DNA of 45,239 nucleotides from an uncultured Oscillatoriales cyanobacterium (GTDB lineage: Bacteria; Cyanobacteriota; Cyanobacteriia; Cyanobacteriales; Microcoleaceae). The notes under the pieces are model-generated. The model did no database searches, was not told the DNA's origin, and was given only the letters and a program-made list of their open reading frames with translations. Made by a program: the position numbers and the translations under genes. Where the stretch lies: the NCBI GenBank assembly GCA_903893625.1, contig CAITND010000019.1:1-45239 (forward strand). Direction: 5' to 3'. Positions 28,426 through 35,477 of this stretch are shown here, piece after piece (position 1 is the first letter of the stretch; each line of letters begins with the position of its first letter).

Positions 28426-29181
28426 CTAAAACTCCACTTTAACCGTCAAGGTAAACTCATAGACTTCTTTTTTAAGTTGATCAATTTGAGCCTGTAAATC
28501 AAGATAAACTGGAACATTAATATCAGCAATTGCTTTAAAATTTTTCTTAAATTCCTCACTGAGACTTAAAGTTAATTCTCGACTTTGTAGAGGATTACTA
28601 CCCGATCTTTGATCAATTAGAGTTGTCATAGAATGATCGCTTAACAGTTGATATTTATTTAGATGAGCTTCAGCTTTTTCTATATTCGGATTTCCCCCTG
28701 GAAATGTACTCCGAATTTTAAGTTGATTCCGTATTTGTTCCAAGGTTTTACTCTGTGCTTCAAGATTTCCCGTAACCCCAGAACTATTTAGAGAACCTTT
28801 ATAAACTTGCTTTCCTGTTGAAGTTTTGACTTCGATTTGTTCTACCGTAACTTCTCGCGCACCGAGTAACCCGCATAAAGTCGTAAAATGAAGATATTTT
28901 GCTAATGCAAAGGTTGAAGCCGATTTCTCAAGAACAACATAATCCGATGAATCATAAGGATTTTGAATTAATAAAGATCCTTCTTCCAAAAGTCCACTAT
29001 TTTCTAATTTTTTTTCTAAAAAACTTGATGCTTCCTCGGAAGGAACTAAAAGATGAACTTGATCACTTAAAAGTAAATCATTCCCACCCGAAATATATTC
29101 TAGTCGAGTCAAATCGTGAGAAGAAATAACTAAAATAGCCTTGCGTTTTCTAGGAGGAACTGCATCAATATCAATATTCAT
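28426..29181 (-). CDS. Unknown protein, third gene of the GTPase operon
   Basis: From ATG 29181 the product is 251 residues, starting MNIDIDAVPPRKRKAILVIS. A GTG start at 29334 would add 51 low-complexity residues rich in Pro, Asn and Gln and would overlap the previous gene by 115 bp in another frame. The body alternates predicted beta strands and helices: a strand-rich N-terminal region with a DLTRLEYISGGNDLLLSDQV stretch, a middle part containing LCGLLGAREVTVEQIEVKT, and a C-terminal amphipathic helix plus strands ending FTLTVKVEF. No signal peptide or membrane segment. No family recognised. It follows the two-TM gene by about 40 bp, so is probably translated from the same message. Function unknown. 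Confidence 0.7.
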   Translation of the reverse strand: MNIDIDAVPPRKRKAILVISSHDLTRLEYISGGNDLLLSDQVHLLVPSEEASSFLEKKLENSGLLEEGSLLIQNPYDSSDYVVLEKSASTFALAKYLHFTTLCGLLGAREVTVEQIEVKTSTGKQVYKGSLNSSGVTGNLEAQSKTLEQIRNQLKIRSTFPGGNPNIEKAEAHLNKYQLLSDHSMTTLIDQRSGSNPLQSRELTLSLSEEFKKNFKAIADINVPVYLDLQAQIDQLKKEVYEFTLTVKVEF

Positions 29182-29219
29182 CGATTCTTCTGGATTACTA
29201 TTATCAGGTTGATTAGGGA

Positions 29220-29840
29220 TTATTTCAGGTTGAATTTGCTCTGATTTGGATTGCTCAGGAATATTTGCAGGGCCATTATCAATAGGTTGTTCAGTCCTAT
29301 TAATCCCCCAATTTGTAGCGGTGTTAATTGCCACCCTTGAAACTGTATCAGCAAGCTTACGGCTAAAGGAACGAAAAGACTTATTGACAAACTTATAAGA
29401 TTTATTTGCAACTGCACCTGCTTTTTTTTTGCTTCTAATTCCTCATTCAACCATTTTTCAATTGATTCTAATGTCCCGTTTTGTAATGTTCTTTTAATTT
29501 GATTGGAGATAACTTCTTGAATCTCATTACATACATTATTAACCCAGTCTGATGAGCCTTCCTCTGGGAACTCTCCATAGATAACAATTGGAGCCAGACG
29601 ATTACTTTCATCTTTCTCAACAGGTATAACCTCCATGACAAATTTAGGATCACTATAACGAACAGTAACCGATGGGCCATACTGTGCAATTTCTCTTTTT
29701 TTTGCGGGAATTTCGTAAATTTCTAAAACAAGTTGCTGCTCTAATTTATCATCAGATAATTCTTTTCTGTTTTTAATAATGACATCAGGAGATTCATTAT
29801 CAAGGCTTTGAACCCAAAATAATAGATTGAGATTGTTCAT
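29220..29840 (-). CDS. Two-transmembrane-helix protein of the GTPase operon
   Basis: A 206-residue product: a soluble N-terminal domain (1 to about 100, with beta-rich VLEIYEIP and VTVRYSDPKFVMEVIPV), an amphipathic helical stretch (about 105-143, Lys/Glu rich), and two C-terminal membrane helices (about 145-166 and 176-195). The layout suggests a cytosolic domain tethered to the membrane by a helical hairpin. Its ATG (29840) overlaps the GTPase stop by 4 bp, so translation is coupled. No family recognised. The last 115 bp also lie within an overlapping frame of the next gene. Confidence 0.75.
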   Translation of the reverse strand: MNNLNLLFWVQSLDNESPDVIIKNRKELSDDKLEQQLVLEIYEIPAKKREIAQYGPSVTVRYSDPKFVMEVIPVEKDESNRLAPIVIYGEFPEEGSSDWVNNVCNEIQEVISNQIKRTLQNGTLESIEKWLNEELEAKKKQVQLQINLISLSISLFVPLAVSLLIQFQGWQLTPLQIGGLIGLNNLLIMALQIFLSNPNQSKFNLK

Positions 29841-30523
29841 TTTTCTACCTGTCTGAAAATTTCTTTAATTAGATTATCTGCATCTTGTTTATTTGCTAAA
29901 CTTCCCAGAGCAACTTTAACTTTAGCCGATCCCCCAGCAAGCAGAGTGATTTTTTCTACAATGGGAAGGGATGTAAATTTATCCTGATAATCACCGATTG
30001 TATCAGGAGTAAGATTTTTAAATCGCGTATCAGAATCCCAATGATTTCCAACAATAAAGAATTGCTTTTTTTCTGTTGCACCTAGTTCTTTAATCCAGCT
30101 TTGAATGTGTTTTAGATCATTTTCACTTCGTTTTTCTGTAGCCGAATCTTGATCTAATAACCTATCTGTTCTTACGATATATAGAACTAAATCAGCCTCT
30201 TTAAAAAGTTTTTCCCAAACACCATAAGCTTTTTCAGCACCTGAAACATCATCAGTTTTTTTGATTAGAATATCCAGATCGCCGAGTTTAATGCGAGTTC
30301 TATCTATCTCGTCTTGGGTACGAGTTTGGTTATATTCCTTAATCAAAATCCCCTTTTCCATATATTTAAAAAGGGTGGTTTTGCCAACTCTCCTTGCTCC
30401 TAAAACGGCAATTTTCTTTCCCTTCAGGGAATAAACAATATTTTCCCAGTTAGAGGTAACTGATCCACTTACCACCGCGCCAACGGCAAAAGCGATAAAG
30501 ATTGGAACAAGAGGCAACGGCAT
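29837..30523 (-). CDS. Membrane-anchored small GTPase
   Basis: A 228-residue P-loop GTPase. A hydrophobic N-terminal segment (about 3-24, PLVPIFIAFAVGAVVSG) should anchor it in the membrane. G1 is GARRVGKTT at 42-50, a T/R-rich switch I region at about 66-78, G3 is DDVSG at 91-95 (DxxG), and G4 is NHWD at 160-163 (NxxD variant of NKxD). The length is small and no second domain follows, so it is of the Ras/Arf-like size. It heads a minus-strand operon with a two-TM protein (4-bp overlap) and an unknown protein. A TATAGT -10-like box lies 35 bp upstream. The GTPase fold is clear; the role is not. Confidence 0.85.
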   Translation of the reverse strand: MPLPLVPIFIAFAVGAVVSGSVTSNWENIVYSLKGKKIAVLGARRVGKTTLFKYMEKGILIKEYNQTRTQDEIDRTRIKLGDLDILIKKTDDVSGAEKAYGVWEKLFKEADLVLYIVRTDRLLDQDSATEKRSENDLKHIQSWIKELGATEKKQFFIVGNHWDSDTRFKNLTPDTIGDYQDKFTSLPIVEKITLLAGGSAKVKVALGSLANKQDADNLIKEIFRQVEK

Positions 30524-30557
30524 AAATATTAGACAAAATACATTTTTTAAGTCTTAA

Positions 30558-30563
30558 ACTATA
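30558..30563 (-). promoter_or_regulatory. Candidate -10 box of the GTPase operon
   Basis: The minus strand reads TATAGT, 35 bp upstream of the GTPase ATG. A TTTACA sequence lies 21 bp further upstream, too far for an ordinary -35, so an activator could be needed. The decamer repeats begin 28 bp upstream of the box. Confidence 0.35.
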
Positions 30564-30590
30564 CTAAAGTTCTTAGATAAAATCTGTAAA

Positions 30591-30668
30591 GACGGAAAAG
30601 GGCGGAAAAAGACGGCAATTTCTAAAATTTTAATGAAGGGCGGAAAAAGACGGAAAAAGACGGATATA
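30591..30668. promoter_or_regulatory. 10-bp-periodic GRCGGAAAAA repeat array (candidate operator)
   Basis: Two clusters of decamers. Cluster 1: GACGGAAAAG (30591-30600), GGCGGAAAAA (30601-30610), GACGG (30611-30615). Cluster 2: GGCGGAAAAA (30639-30648), GACGGAAAAA (30649-30658), GACGGATATA (30659-30668). The period equals one DNA turn, so the sites face the same side of the helix, and the clusters are offset by 48 bp. The array lies between the divergent HTH gene and GTPase operon and covers the -35 region of the HTH gene. Confidence 0.75.
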
Positions 30669-30670
30669 AT
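30665..30670 (+). promoter_or_regulatory. -10 box of the HTH gene
   Basis: TATAAT lies directly at the end of the second decamer cluster and 28 bp before ATG 30699. No canonical -35 is present because the repeats occupy that place, which fits an activator- or repressor-controlled promoter. Confidence 0.5.
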
Positions 30671-30698
30671 AACAGCAGGTTTTTTCAGGTCTTTACCG

Positions 30699-31229
30699 AT
30701 GGACATTCCTGATATATTACAGTTTGTAGATGAAGTTATCTCCTCTAAAACAGGCAAACATCTCAACGATTTGCAACGAGGAATTATTGAGGGAACACTG
30801 AAACGACAGAGGTATACTGACATTGCAGAAGCCTACGGTTGTACTGCGGGTCATGCTAAGGATGAGGGTTATAAGCTTTTACAAATATTATCTAATATCT
30901 TTAATGAAACGGTTGATAAAAATAATCTTAAATCTGTACTCGATAGACAAATAAATCTAAACATAAATCTTGCGAATAGTAATAATACTTTTGGTAATAG
31001 TAACACAATTAGTTATATCAATATTTGTCCAGATGATCCAACTCCTTCCTCAAATAAAAGTAAATCTCCTACTGTTAATACTAAAACCCGAAAAAACAAA
31101 GTTAATATAGAATTGATTAATAAATTACGGCTATTTGGCTTGAGTAATGAGCAAATTGCAGAAGCATTAAATCTTCCTTTAGATGTCATTAATCAAGAAG
31201 AGTCAGAAAATAAAATCTTACTTAAATAA
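30699..31229 (+). CDS. Stand-alone vMAP-type helix-turn-helix protein
   Basis: The 176-residue product starts at ATG 30699 (MDIPDILQFVDEVISSKTGK); an upstream ATG at 30633 would translate the decamer repeats as a Lys/Gly run and lies upstream of the TATAAT box, so I reject it. Residues 1 to about 78 match the HTH domain usually found at the N-terminus of vWA-MoxR-associated and NB-ARC/WD40 proteins of cyanobacteria: DLQRGIIEGTLKRQRYTDIA, GHAKDEGYKLLQILS, NNLKSVLDRQ. Normally that domain is fused to an NTPase or effector; here it stands alone. An Asn-rich linker follows, then a second helix-turn-helix-like tail, GLSNEQIAEALNLPLDVI. It is probably the regulator of the divergent GTPase operon and of itself. 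Confidence 0.75.
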   Translation: MDIPDILQFVDEVISSKTGKHLNDLQRGIIEGTLKRQRYTDIAEAYGCTAGHAKDEGYKLLQILSNIFNETVDKNNLKSVLDRQINLNINLANSNNTFGNSNTISYINICPDDPTPSSNKSKSPTVNTKTRKNKVNIELINKLRLFGLSNEQIAEALNLPLDVINQEESENKILLK

Positions 31230-31314
31230 CATAATATTGTTTGTTAATCGTCAAAGATTCGATTTAACGACAGTACCAGCCTCCTCGCTGGCTAGGGTTT
31301 AAAGTCTTTTCTAA

Positions 31315-31746
31315 CTAACCCTCGATTTCCTTAACCACCAAAACCGAACAATTTGCCTCCGAAACCACCTGAGAACTCACTGACCCTTGTAAAATTCGTT
31401 TCACTCCCGTTAGTCCCCGACTGCCAATAATAATCAAATCCGCCTGATAAATATTCGCTAAACGAACAATTTCCTCCGCCGGATCACCCGCCACAATCTC
31501 AATTTCACTTTGACAATCCAATTGATCCTGGTAAACTCGCAATTGCTTTTCCAAATGACGGTAAGGAAATTCATCAGTACCCGGATGAGGTCGATCCGCC
31601 ACCAAATCAAAATCCGATTCCACAGTCGGAACAACATGAGAGAAGATCACGTTTGTTGTGGGCTGCAATTGCAGTTGACCCAGTGCCTCAATCACAAACT
31701 TCGCAGTTGGTGAATCATCCACAGCAACTAAAATCGTATTCAGCAC
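31315..31746 (-). CDS. Universal stress protein (UspA family)
   Basis: A single-domain USP of 143 residues. The start is GTG 31746 (VLNTILVAVDDSPTAK): AGAGGAG lies 8 bases upstream, and the residues encoded further upstream do not resemble the family. The ATP-binding motif G-x2-G-x9-G-S is intact in GSRGLTGVKRILQGSVS, so it is probably an ATP-binding USP. Asp in VDDS is also conserved. Such proteins are induced by starvation and stress. It is a lone gene between the HTH gene (convergent) and hisD (same strand, about 180 bp upstream). Confidence 0.92.
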   Translation of the reverse strand: MLNTILVAVDDSPTAKFVIEALGQLQLQPTTNVIFSHVVPTVESDFDLVADRPHPGTDEFPYRHLEKQLRVYQDQLDCQSEIEIVAGDPAEEIVRLANIYQADLIIIGSRGLTGVKRILQGSVSSQVVSEANCSVLVVKEIEG

Positions 31747-31924
31747 AGCAACGTCTCCTCTAAACAATTGGAAAATCAGGAACTTGAAATCTACAGAACT
31801 CAAACTCCCATTCTAAAGGCAAGACGTTACACTTAACACTCACCTCTTCTCAGTCCTGGGTTATCCGATCCAAAATTCCTGATCAAAAAGACAGCCAACC
31901 TAACCGGGGTGAAAGCTTAGTGTT

Positions 31925-33220
31925 CTAGGGTTCGGTTCTGAGTCGTACCGAGTCCCCGTGAGACGGTAGACCTTCGGCCATTGTCAACACCTGAATAGCA
32001 CCAGCGACTTTCTGCAAAGCAGTCCGAGAATATTGAATTAAACTAGAGTGTTTCATAAACGTTTCTACCCCTAACGCCGACGCATAACGCGCCGCCCCCG
32101 ATGTCGGTAAGGTATGATTAGGGCCAGCCAAATAATCCCCAACCGCTTCCGGCGTCGAACAGCCTAAAAAGATCGCTCCCGCATGACGAATTTTCTCTAG
32201 TAAATCCCAAGGTTCAGCCACCTCTAACTCTAAGTGTTCGGGAGCAAACTCATTGGACAACTGGGCGGCGGCTTCCAAGGATTCTACCACCACCACTAAA
32301 CCATAATGGGCGATCGCTTTTTCCGTTAACGTCCGTCGGGGATGGTTAACTAACTGTCGTTCGACCTCCGCCACCACTTGCCGAGCTAAGGCAGAATCCG
32401 TTGTTAATAATATCGCCGCCGCTAAGGTATCATGTTCGGCTTGGGCCAATAAATCCGCCGCCACGTGAACCGGGTTCGCCGCCCCATCAGCAATCACCAA
32501 CACTTCCGATGGCCCCGCCAGGGAATCAATGCCCACCGTCCCATAAACCAATTTTTTCGCCAAGGTGACATAAATATTACCAGGGCCAGTAATCACATCC
32601 ACTTTCGGCAGGGTTTCTGTGCCATAGGCCAAAGCTGCAATCGCTTGCGCCCCACCGACTCGATAAATCTCCTGAACCCCGGCTTCCTGAGCCGCCACTA
32701 AAACCGCCGGATTGATTTTACCATCTAGCCCTGGGGGTGTAACCATGACAATTCGGGGAACCTTGGCCACCTGAGCCGGAACCGCATTCATCAAAACCGT
32801 ACTGGGGTACGAAGCTTTGCCCCCCGGTACATATAACCCGGCTCGGTCAACGGGAGTAAATCGTTTACCCAGAACCACATCATCATCCCCAAACTGAACC
32901 CAGGACTTGGGAATACGCTGTCGGTGAAACGCTTCAATTTGTTTGTGGGCCAACTGGATCGCATTTAACAATTCCTTAGACACTTGCTGGTAAGCTGCGT
33001 CCAACTCCGAACCACTCACCCGCAACTCGTCTAATGTCAATGTCTGTTGATCAAATTCTTCCGTATAGTGCAGGAGTGCCTTATCCCCTTGACGCCGTAC
33101 CGTTTGCAGCACTTCCCGCACGGTTGCCTCTTTATGGATCATCGAGTCATCATGGGTACGGTCAGAGATCCGTCGCAGTTCAGCTTGTGCTTCAACCCAC
33201 TGAGTAATAATTCGCAGCAT
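31925..33220 (-). CDS. hisD: Histidinol dehydrogenase
   Basis: Catalyses the last two steps of histidine synthesis, L-histidinol to L-histidine with two NAD+, in a Zn-dependent homodimer. From ATG 33220 (MLRIITQWVEAQAELRRISD) the product is 431 residues, close to the usual 430-434. A TTG at 33304 is in frame, but its extra 28 residues are not family-like. Recognisable segments are GLYVPGGKASYPSTVLMNA, GPGNIYVTLAKK, SLAGPSEVLVIAD, and catalytic EFAPEHLEL plus AGPNHTLPTSG. No other his gene is adjacent, as is usual in cyanobacteria. Confidence 0.97.
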   Translation of the reverse strand: MLRIITQWVEAQAELRRISDRTHDDSMIHKEATVREVLQTVRRQGDKALLHYTEEFDQQTLTLDELRVSGSELDAAYQQVSKELLNAIQLAHKQIEAFHRQRIPKSWVQFGDDDVVLGKRFTPVDRAGLYVPGGKASYPSTVLMNAVPAQVAKVPRIVMVTPPGLDGKINPAVLVAAQEAGVQEIYRVGGAQAIAALAYGTETLPKVDVITGPGNIYVTLAKKLVYGTVGIDSLAGPSEVLVIADGAANPVHVAADLLAQAEHDTLAAAILLTTDSALARQVVAEVERQLVNHPRRTLTEKAIAHYGLVVVVESLEAAAQLSNEFAPEHLELEVAEPWDLLEKIRHAGAIFLGCSTPEAVGDYLAGPNHTLPTSGAARYASALGVETFMKHSSLIQYSRTALQKVAGAIQVLTMAEGLPSHGDSVRLRTEP

Positions 33221-33439
33221 GGTGATTCGGAGTGCCAACCTTAAGAAACTAGGGCCGAGATACGGAACAGACAACAAGGATTCAGCTTCTAAGGGCTGGG
33301 CCAAACTGACCGCAGTTCAGAATTTATCCCCCTTGTTTCCTTGCCAACACAAGGCTAACCCGTATTCTTGTATATAATAGTGTAACGTGGATTCTTAGTT
33401 GCCATACTCTACCGAGCGATGAATCTCAAATAAAATGCC

Positions 33440-34070
33440 AATGTCCAGAATTTTTGTTATCGAATCGTTGGGTTTAAAACCCCTAACTTCTAGTTAGGCT
33501 TTATATTGGGCTTTGGCAACCTAGAGATTAACTTTCTCAGGCTTGTCGGACATTGGAATGCCTTGTCTTGTAGACTCCTGCTTTAGCTGTTCAAACTCGT
33601 AATCCGACATCCTAACTCGAAGCATTTTTTCCCTTGACATATTGCCACGTTTGTTGCTACAACAACAGGCATAGAACACAGGTTGAGATACCGCTACCTT
33701 AAGCCCGACAAATTTGGCTCGACTAGGAGAAACGTTACGGTGCCACTTAAGCGAGTAGGAAAAAGAAGTTCTAGCAGGGTAACGAGTTCCTGTCCAACAT
33801 AGTGCAGTAGCCAGTAAACATTGGTGAATGATTAAAGTTAAAAGCTTCGTCGTAAGACAGGTAGGGTAGGGCATACCCGAATCTTGGTTGAAATACCAAA
33901 AACGCTTGGAGAGCCATCCAGAAAAAGGGCACTAGATAACAAGTGATCTTCTAGCAAGCTCGGATGGGACATAACAGTGTAAGACCTAAGTATGGGAAAC
34001 CAAAAAGGGCAGTTGTTAGCTCAAGAATCCCCGCCGTTTTACGGCGAGGGAGTGTCAAACTTCCTGTGAG
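33440..34070. mobile_element. Possible IS200/IS605-derived remnant
   Basis: The 954-bp gap between hisD and rpsT contains no intact gene. Near its left part is CCTAACT-TCT-AGTTAGG (33482-33498), a subterminal-hairpin type sequence; near its right part is CAAGAATCCCCGCCGT-TTT-ACGGCG followed by AGGGAGTGTCAAAC (34022-34060). Endings of the form TCAAGAATCCCCGC...GCGGGGAGTGTCAA are typical of IS200/IS605-family right ends with tnpB in cyanobacteria (recalled). Between them I see only a fragment of a small RHH-like ORF and no tnpA or tnpB frame. Boundaries are approximate. If correct, it is a palindrome-ended non-autonomous derivative. Confidence 0.4.
33521..33640 (-). pseudogene. Ribbon-helix-helix-like ORF, truncated
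   Basis: Starting at ATG 33640 (MSREKMLRVRMSDYEFEQLK), the 39-residue frame resembles the N-terminal part of short RHH-type proteins (MLRVRLSDYEFEQLKxESxxxGIxMSE). After GIPMSD it jumps to KPEKVNL and stops, so the second helix is missing, most simply by a short internal deletion. The frame is open further upstream to 33874, but that part is not protein-like. Such ORFs often accompany mobile elements (recalled). Confidence 0.45.
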
Positions 34071-34132
34071 TGAATAGGGAGTTTAGTTAATTTTGACAAA
34101 ATAAGTGCTATATTATTAGGTCTGTAACTTAG

Positions 34133-34470
<338 letters not shown>

Positions 34471-34471
<1 letters not shown>

Positions 34472-34497
34472 CTGATCAGTAATCAGTGATCACTGAT
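34471..34497. repeat. ATCAGTGATCACTGAT palindrome of heptamer family
   Basis: ACTGATCAGT and ATCAGTGATCACTGAT, both perfect palindromes, overlap the end of rpsT and lie just ahead of tatD. They belong to the TAATCAG/ACTGATA repeat family that fills the gaps of the rpo region. Confidence 0.7.
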
Positions 34498-34507
34498 TGA
34501 TGTGACT

Positions 34508-35299
34508 ATGCAACTGATCGATACCCACGTCCATATTAACTTCAAAGCATTGGCATCCGATTTAGAAGCAATTCGGCAGAGATGGCAAGACGCAGGAGTT
34601 GTGCATTTGGTACATTCCTGTGTTCACCCTGGAGAATTCCAGGAAATACAGGACATTGCCAATCAAGTCCCCGAACTCAGCTTTGCTGTTGGGTTGCATC
34701 CCTTGGATGCTAAACTCTGGAATTCTACCTCGGCGGAAATCATTACCCAACTCGCCCAATCCGATGATAGAGTCGTTGCGATTGGGGAAATGGGACTCGA
34801 TTTCTACAAAGCCGATAACCGAGAGCAACAAATCCAGGTATTCACCGAGCAGCTAGAGATTGCCTATCGCCTGAATAAACCCGTGATTATTCACTGTCGG
34901 GATGCAGCACAAACAATGATTCCTCTATTACAAAAATTTTGGCAACAACGGGGGAGAGTTTCTGGGGTGATGCACTGTTGGGGAGGAACCCCAGAAGAAC
35001 AACAGCAGTTTCTAGCGTTAGGGTTGTATATCAGCTTTAGCGGAACGGTTACGTTTAAAAAAGCAATTTCCATTCAAGAATGCGCTCGTCAAGTTCCGTC
35101 TGATCGGATTTTAATCGAAACAGACTGTCCTTTTCTAGCCCCCGTTCCCAAACGCGGAAAACGTAACGAACCCGCCTTTGTGCGTCATGTTGCAGAAACC
35201 GTTGCTCAACTGCGGGACATTCCCCTAGAAACCCTGAGTCAACAAACCACTAATAACGCCTGTCAACTCTTTCAGTTATCAGTTATCAATAATCAGTAA
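34508..35299 (+). CDS. tatD: TatD family metal-dependent hydrolase/DNase
   Basis: A TIM-barrel two-metal hydrolase with 3'-5' exonuclease activity in characterised members. The product from ATG 34508 ([11 protein letters not shown]) is 263 residues; a GTG two codons upstream (34502) is possible. Metal-binding H7 and H9 (THVH), the Glu in [10 protein letters not shown], the His in IIHCRD, the second His in MHCWGG and the Asp in [12 protein letters not shown] are all present. The family usually ends close to NACQLFQL; here the extra codons SVINNQ are encoded by TTATCAG-type heptamer repeats. It sits between rpsT and rpoB, an order seen in other cyanobacteria, and probably shares transcription with rpsT. 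Confidence 0.95.
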   Translation: MQLIDTHVHINFKALASDLEAIRQRWQDAGVVHLVHSCVHPGEFQEIQDIANQVPELSFAVGLHPLDAKLWNSTSAEIITQLAQSDDRVVAIGEMGLDFYKADNREQQIQVFTEQLEIAYRLNKPVIIHCRDAAQTMIPLLQKFWQQRGRVSGVMHCWGGTPEEQQQFLALGLYISFSGTVTFKKAISIQECARQVPSDRILIETDCPFLAPVPKRGKRNEPAFVRHVAETVAQLRDIPLETLSQQTTNNACQLFQLSVINNQ

Positions 35300-35304
35300 T
35301 CAGT
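35273..35304. repeat. TTATCAG/TAATCAG heptamers overlapping the tatD stop
   Basis: CAGTTATCAGTTATCAATAA followed by TCAGTAATCAGT. The repeats code for the last residues of TatD and its stop codon and continue a few bases beyond. Confidence 0.85.
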
Positions 35305-35362
35305 GTAGAGACGTGCCATGGCGCGTCTGTACTTAGTTATTAGTTTTTAGTAGTGTTTGACC

Positions 35363-35477
35363 CAGTGATAACTATTAACTGATTACTGATTACTGACAAC
35401 TATTAACTGATTACTGATTACTGACAACTATTAACTCAATCACTGATTACTGATAACTGATTACTGATAACTGATAA
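35363..35477. repeat. ACTGATA/ACTGATT heptamer array before rpoB
   Basis: About 115 bp of heptamers ending directly at the rpoB ATG. It includes two identical 28-bp units (four heptamers each; 35373-35400 and 35401-35428). The last bases before ATG are CTGATAACTGATAA, so there is no Shine-Dalgarno sequence for rpoB. Confidence 0.92.

Noticed and set aside
30633-30698. An upstream ATG for the HTH gene
   Set aside because: It would translate the GGCGGAAAAA repeats as a Lys/Gly/Arg run and lies upstream of the TATAAT box; the family-like sequence begins at ATG 30699.
31747-31803. An upstream ATG for the universal stress protein
   Set aside because: The 19 extra residues are not family-like, and the AGAGGAG site is placed for GTG 31746.
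33221-33304. An N-terminal extension of HisD from a TTG codon
   Set aside because: HisD proteins start at about MLRIIT; the extension would span the expected promoter/leader.
33641-33874. A longer 117-codon frame including the RHH-like ORF
   Set aside because: The upstream part has no family resemblance and unusual composition; only the part from ATG 33640 looks like protein.
34093-34118. TTGACA plus TATATT promoter for rpsT
   Set aside because: The spacing between the boxes is about 10 bp, well short of the usual 16-18 bp.
35363-35477. CRISPR-like array before rpoB
   Set aside because: The units are contiguous heptamers without spacers and no cas gene is present.
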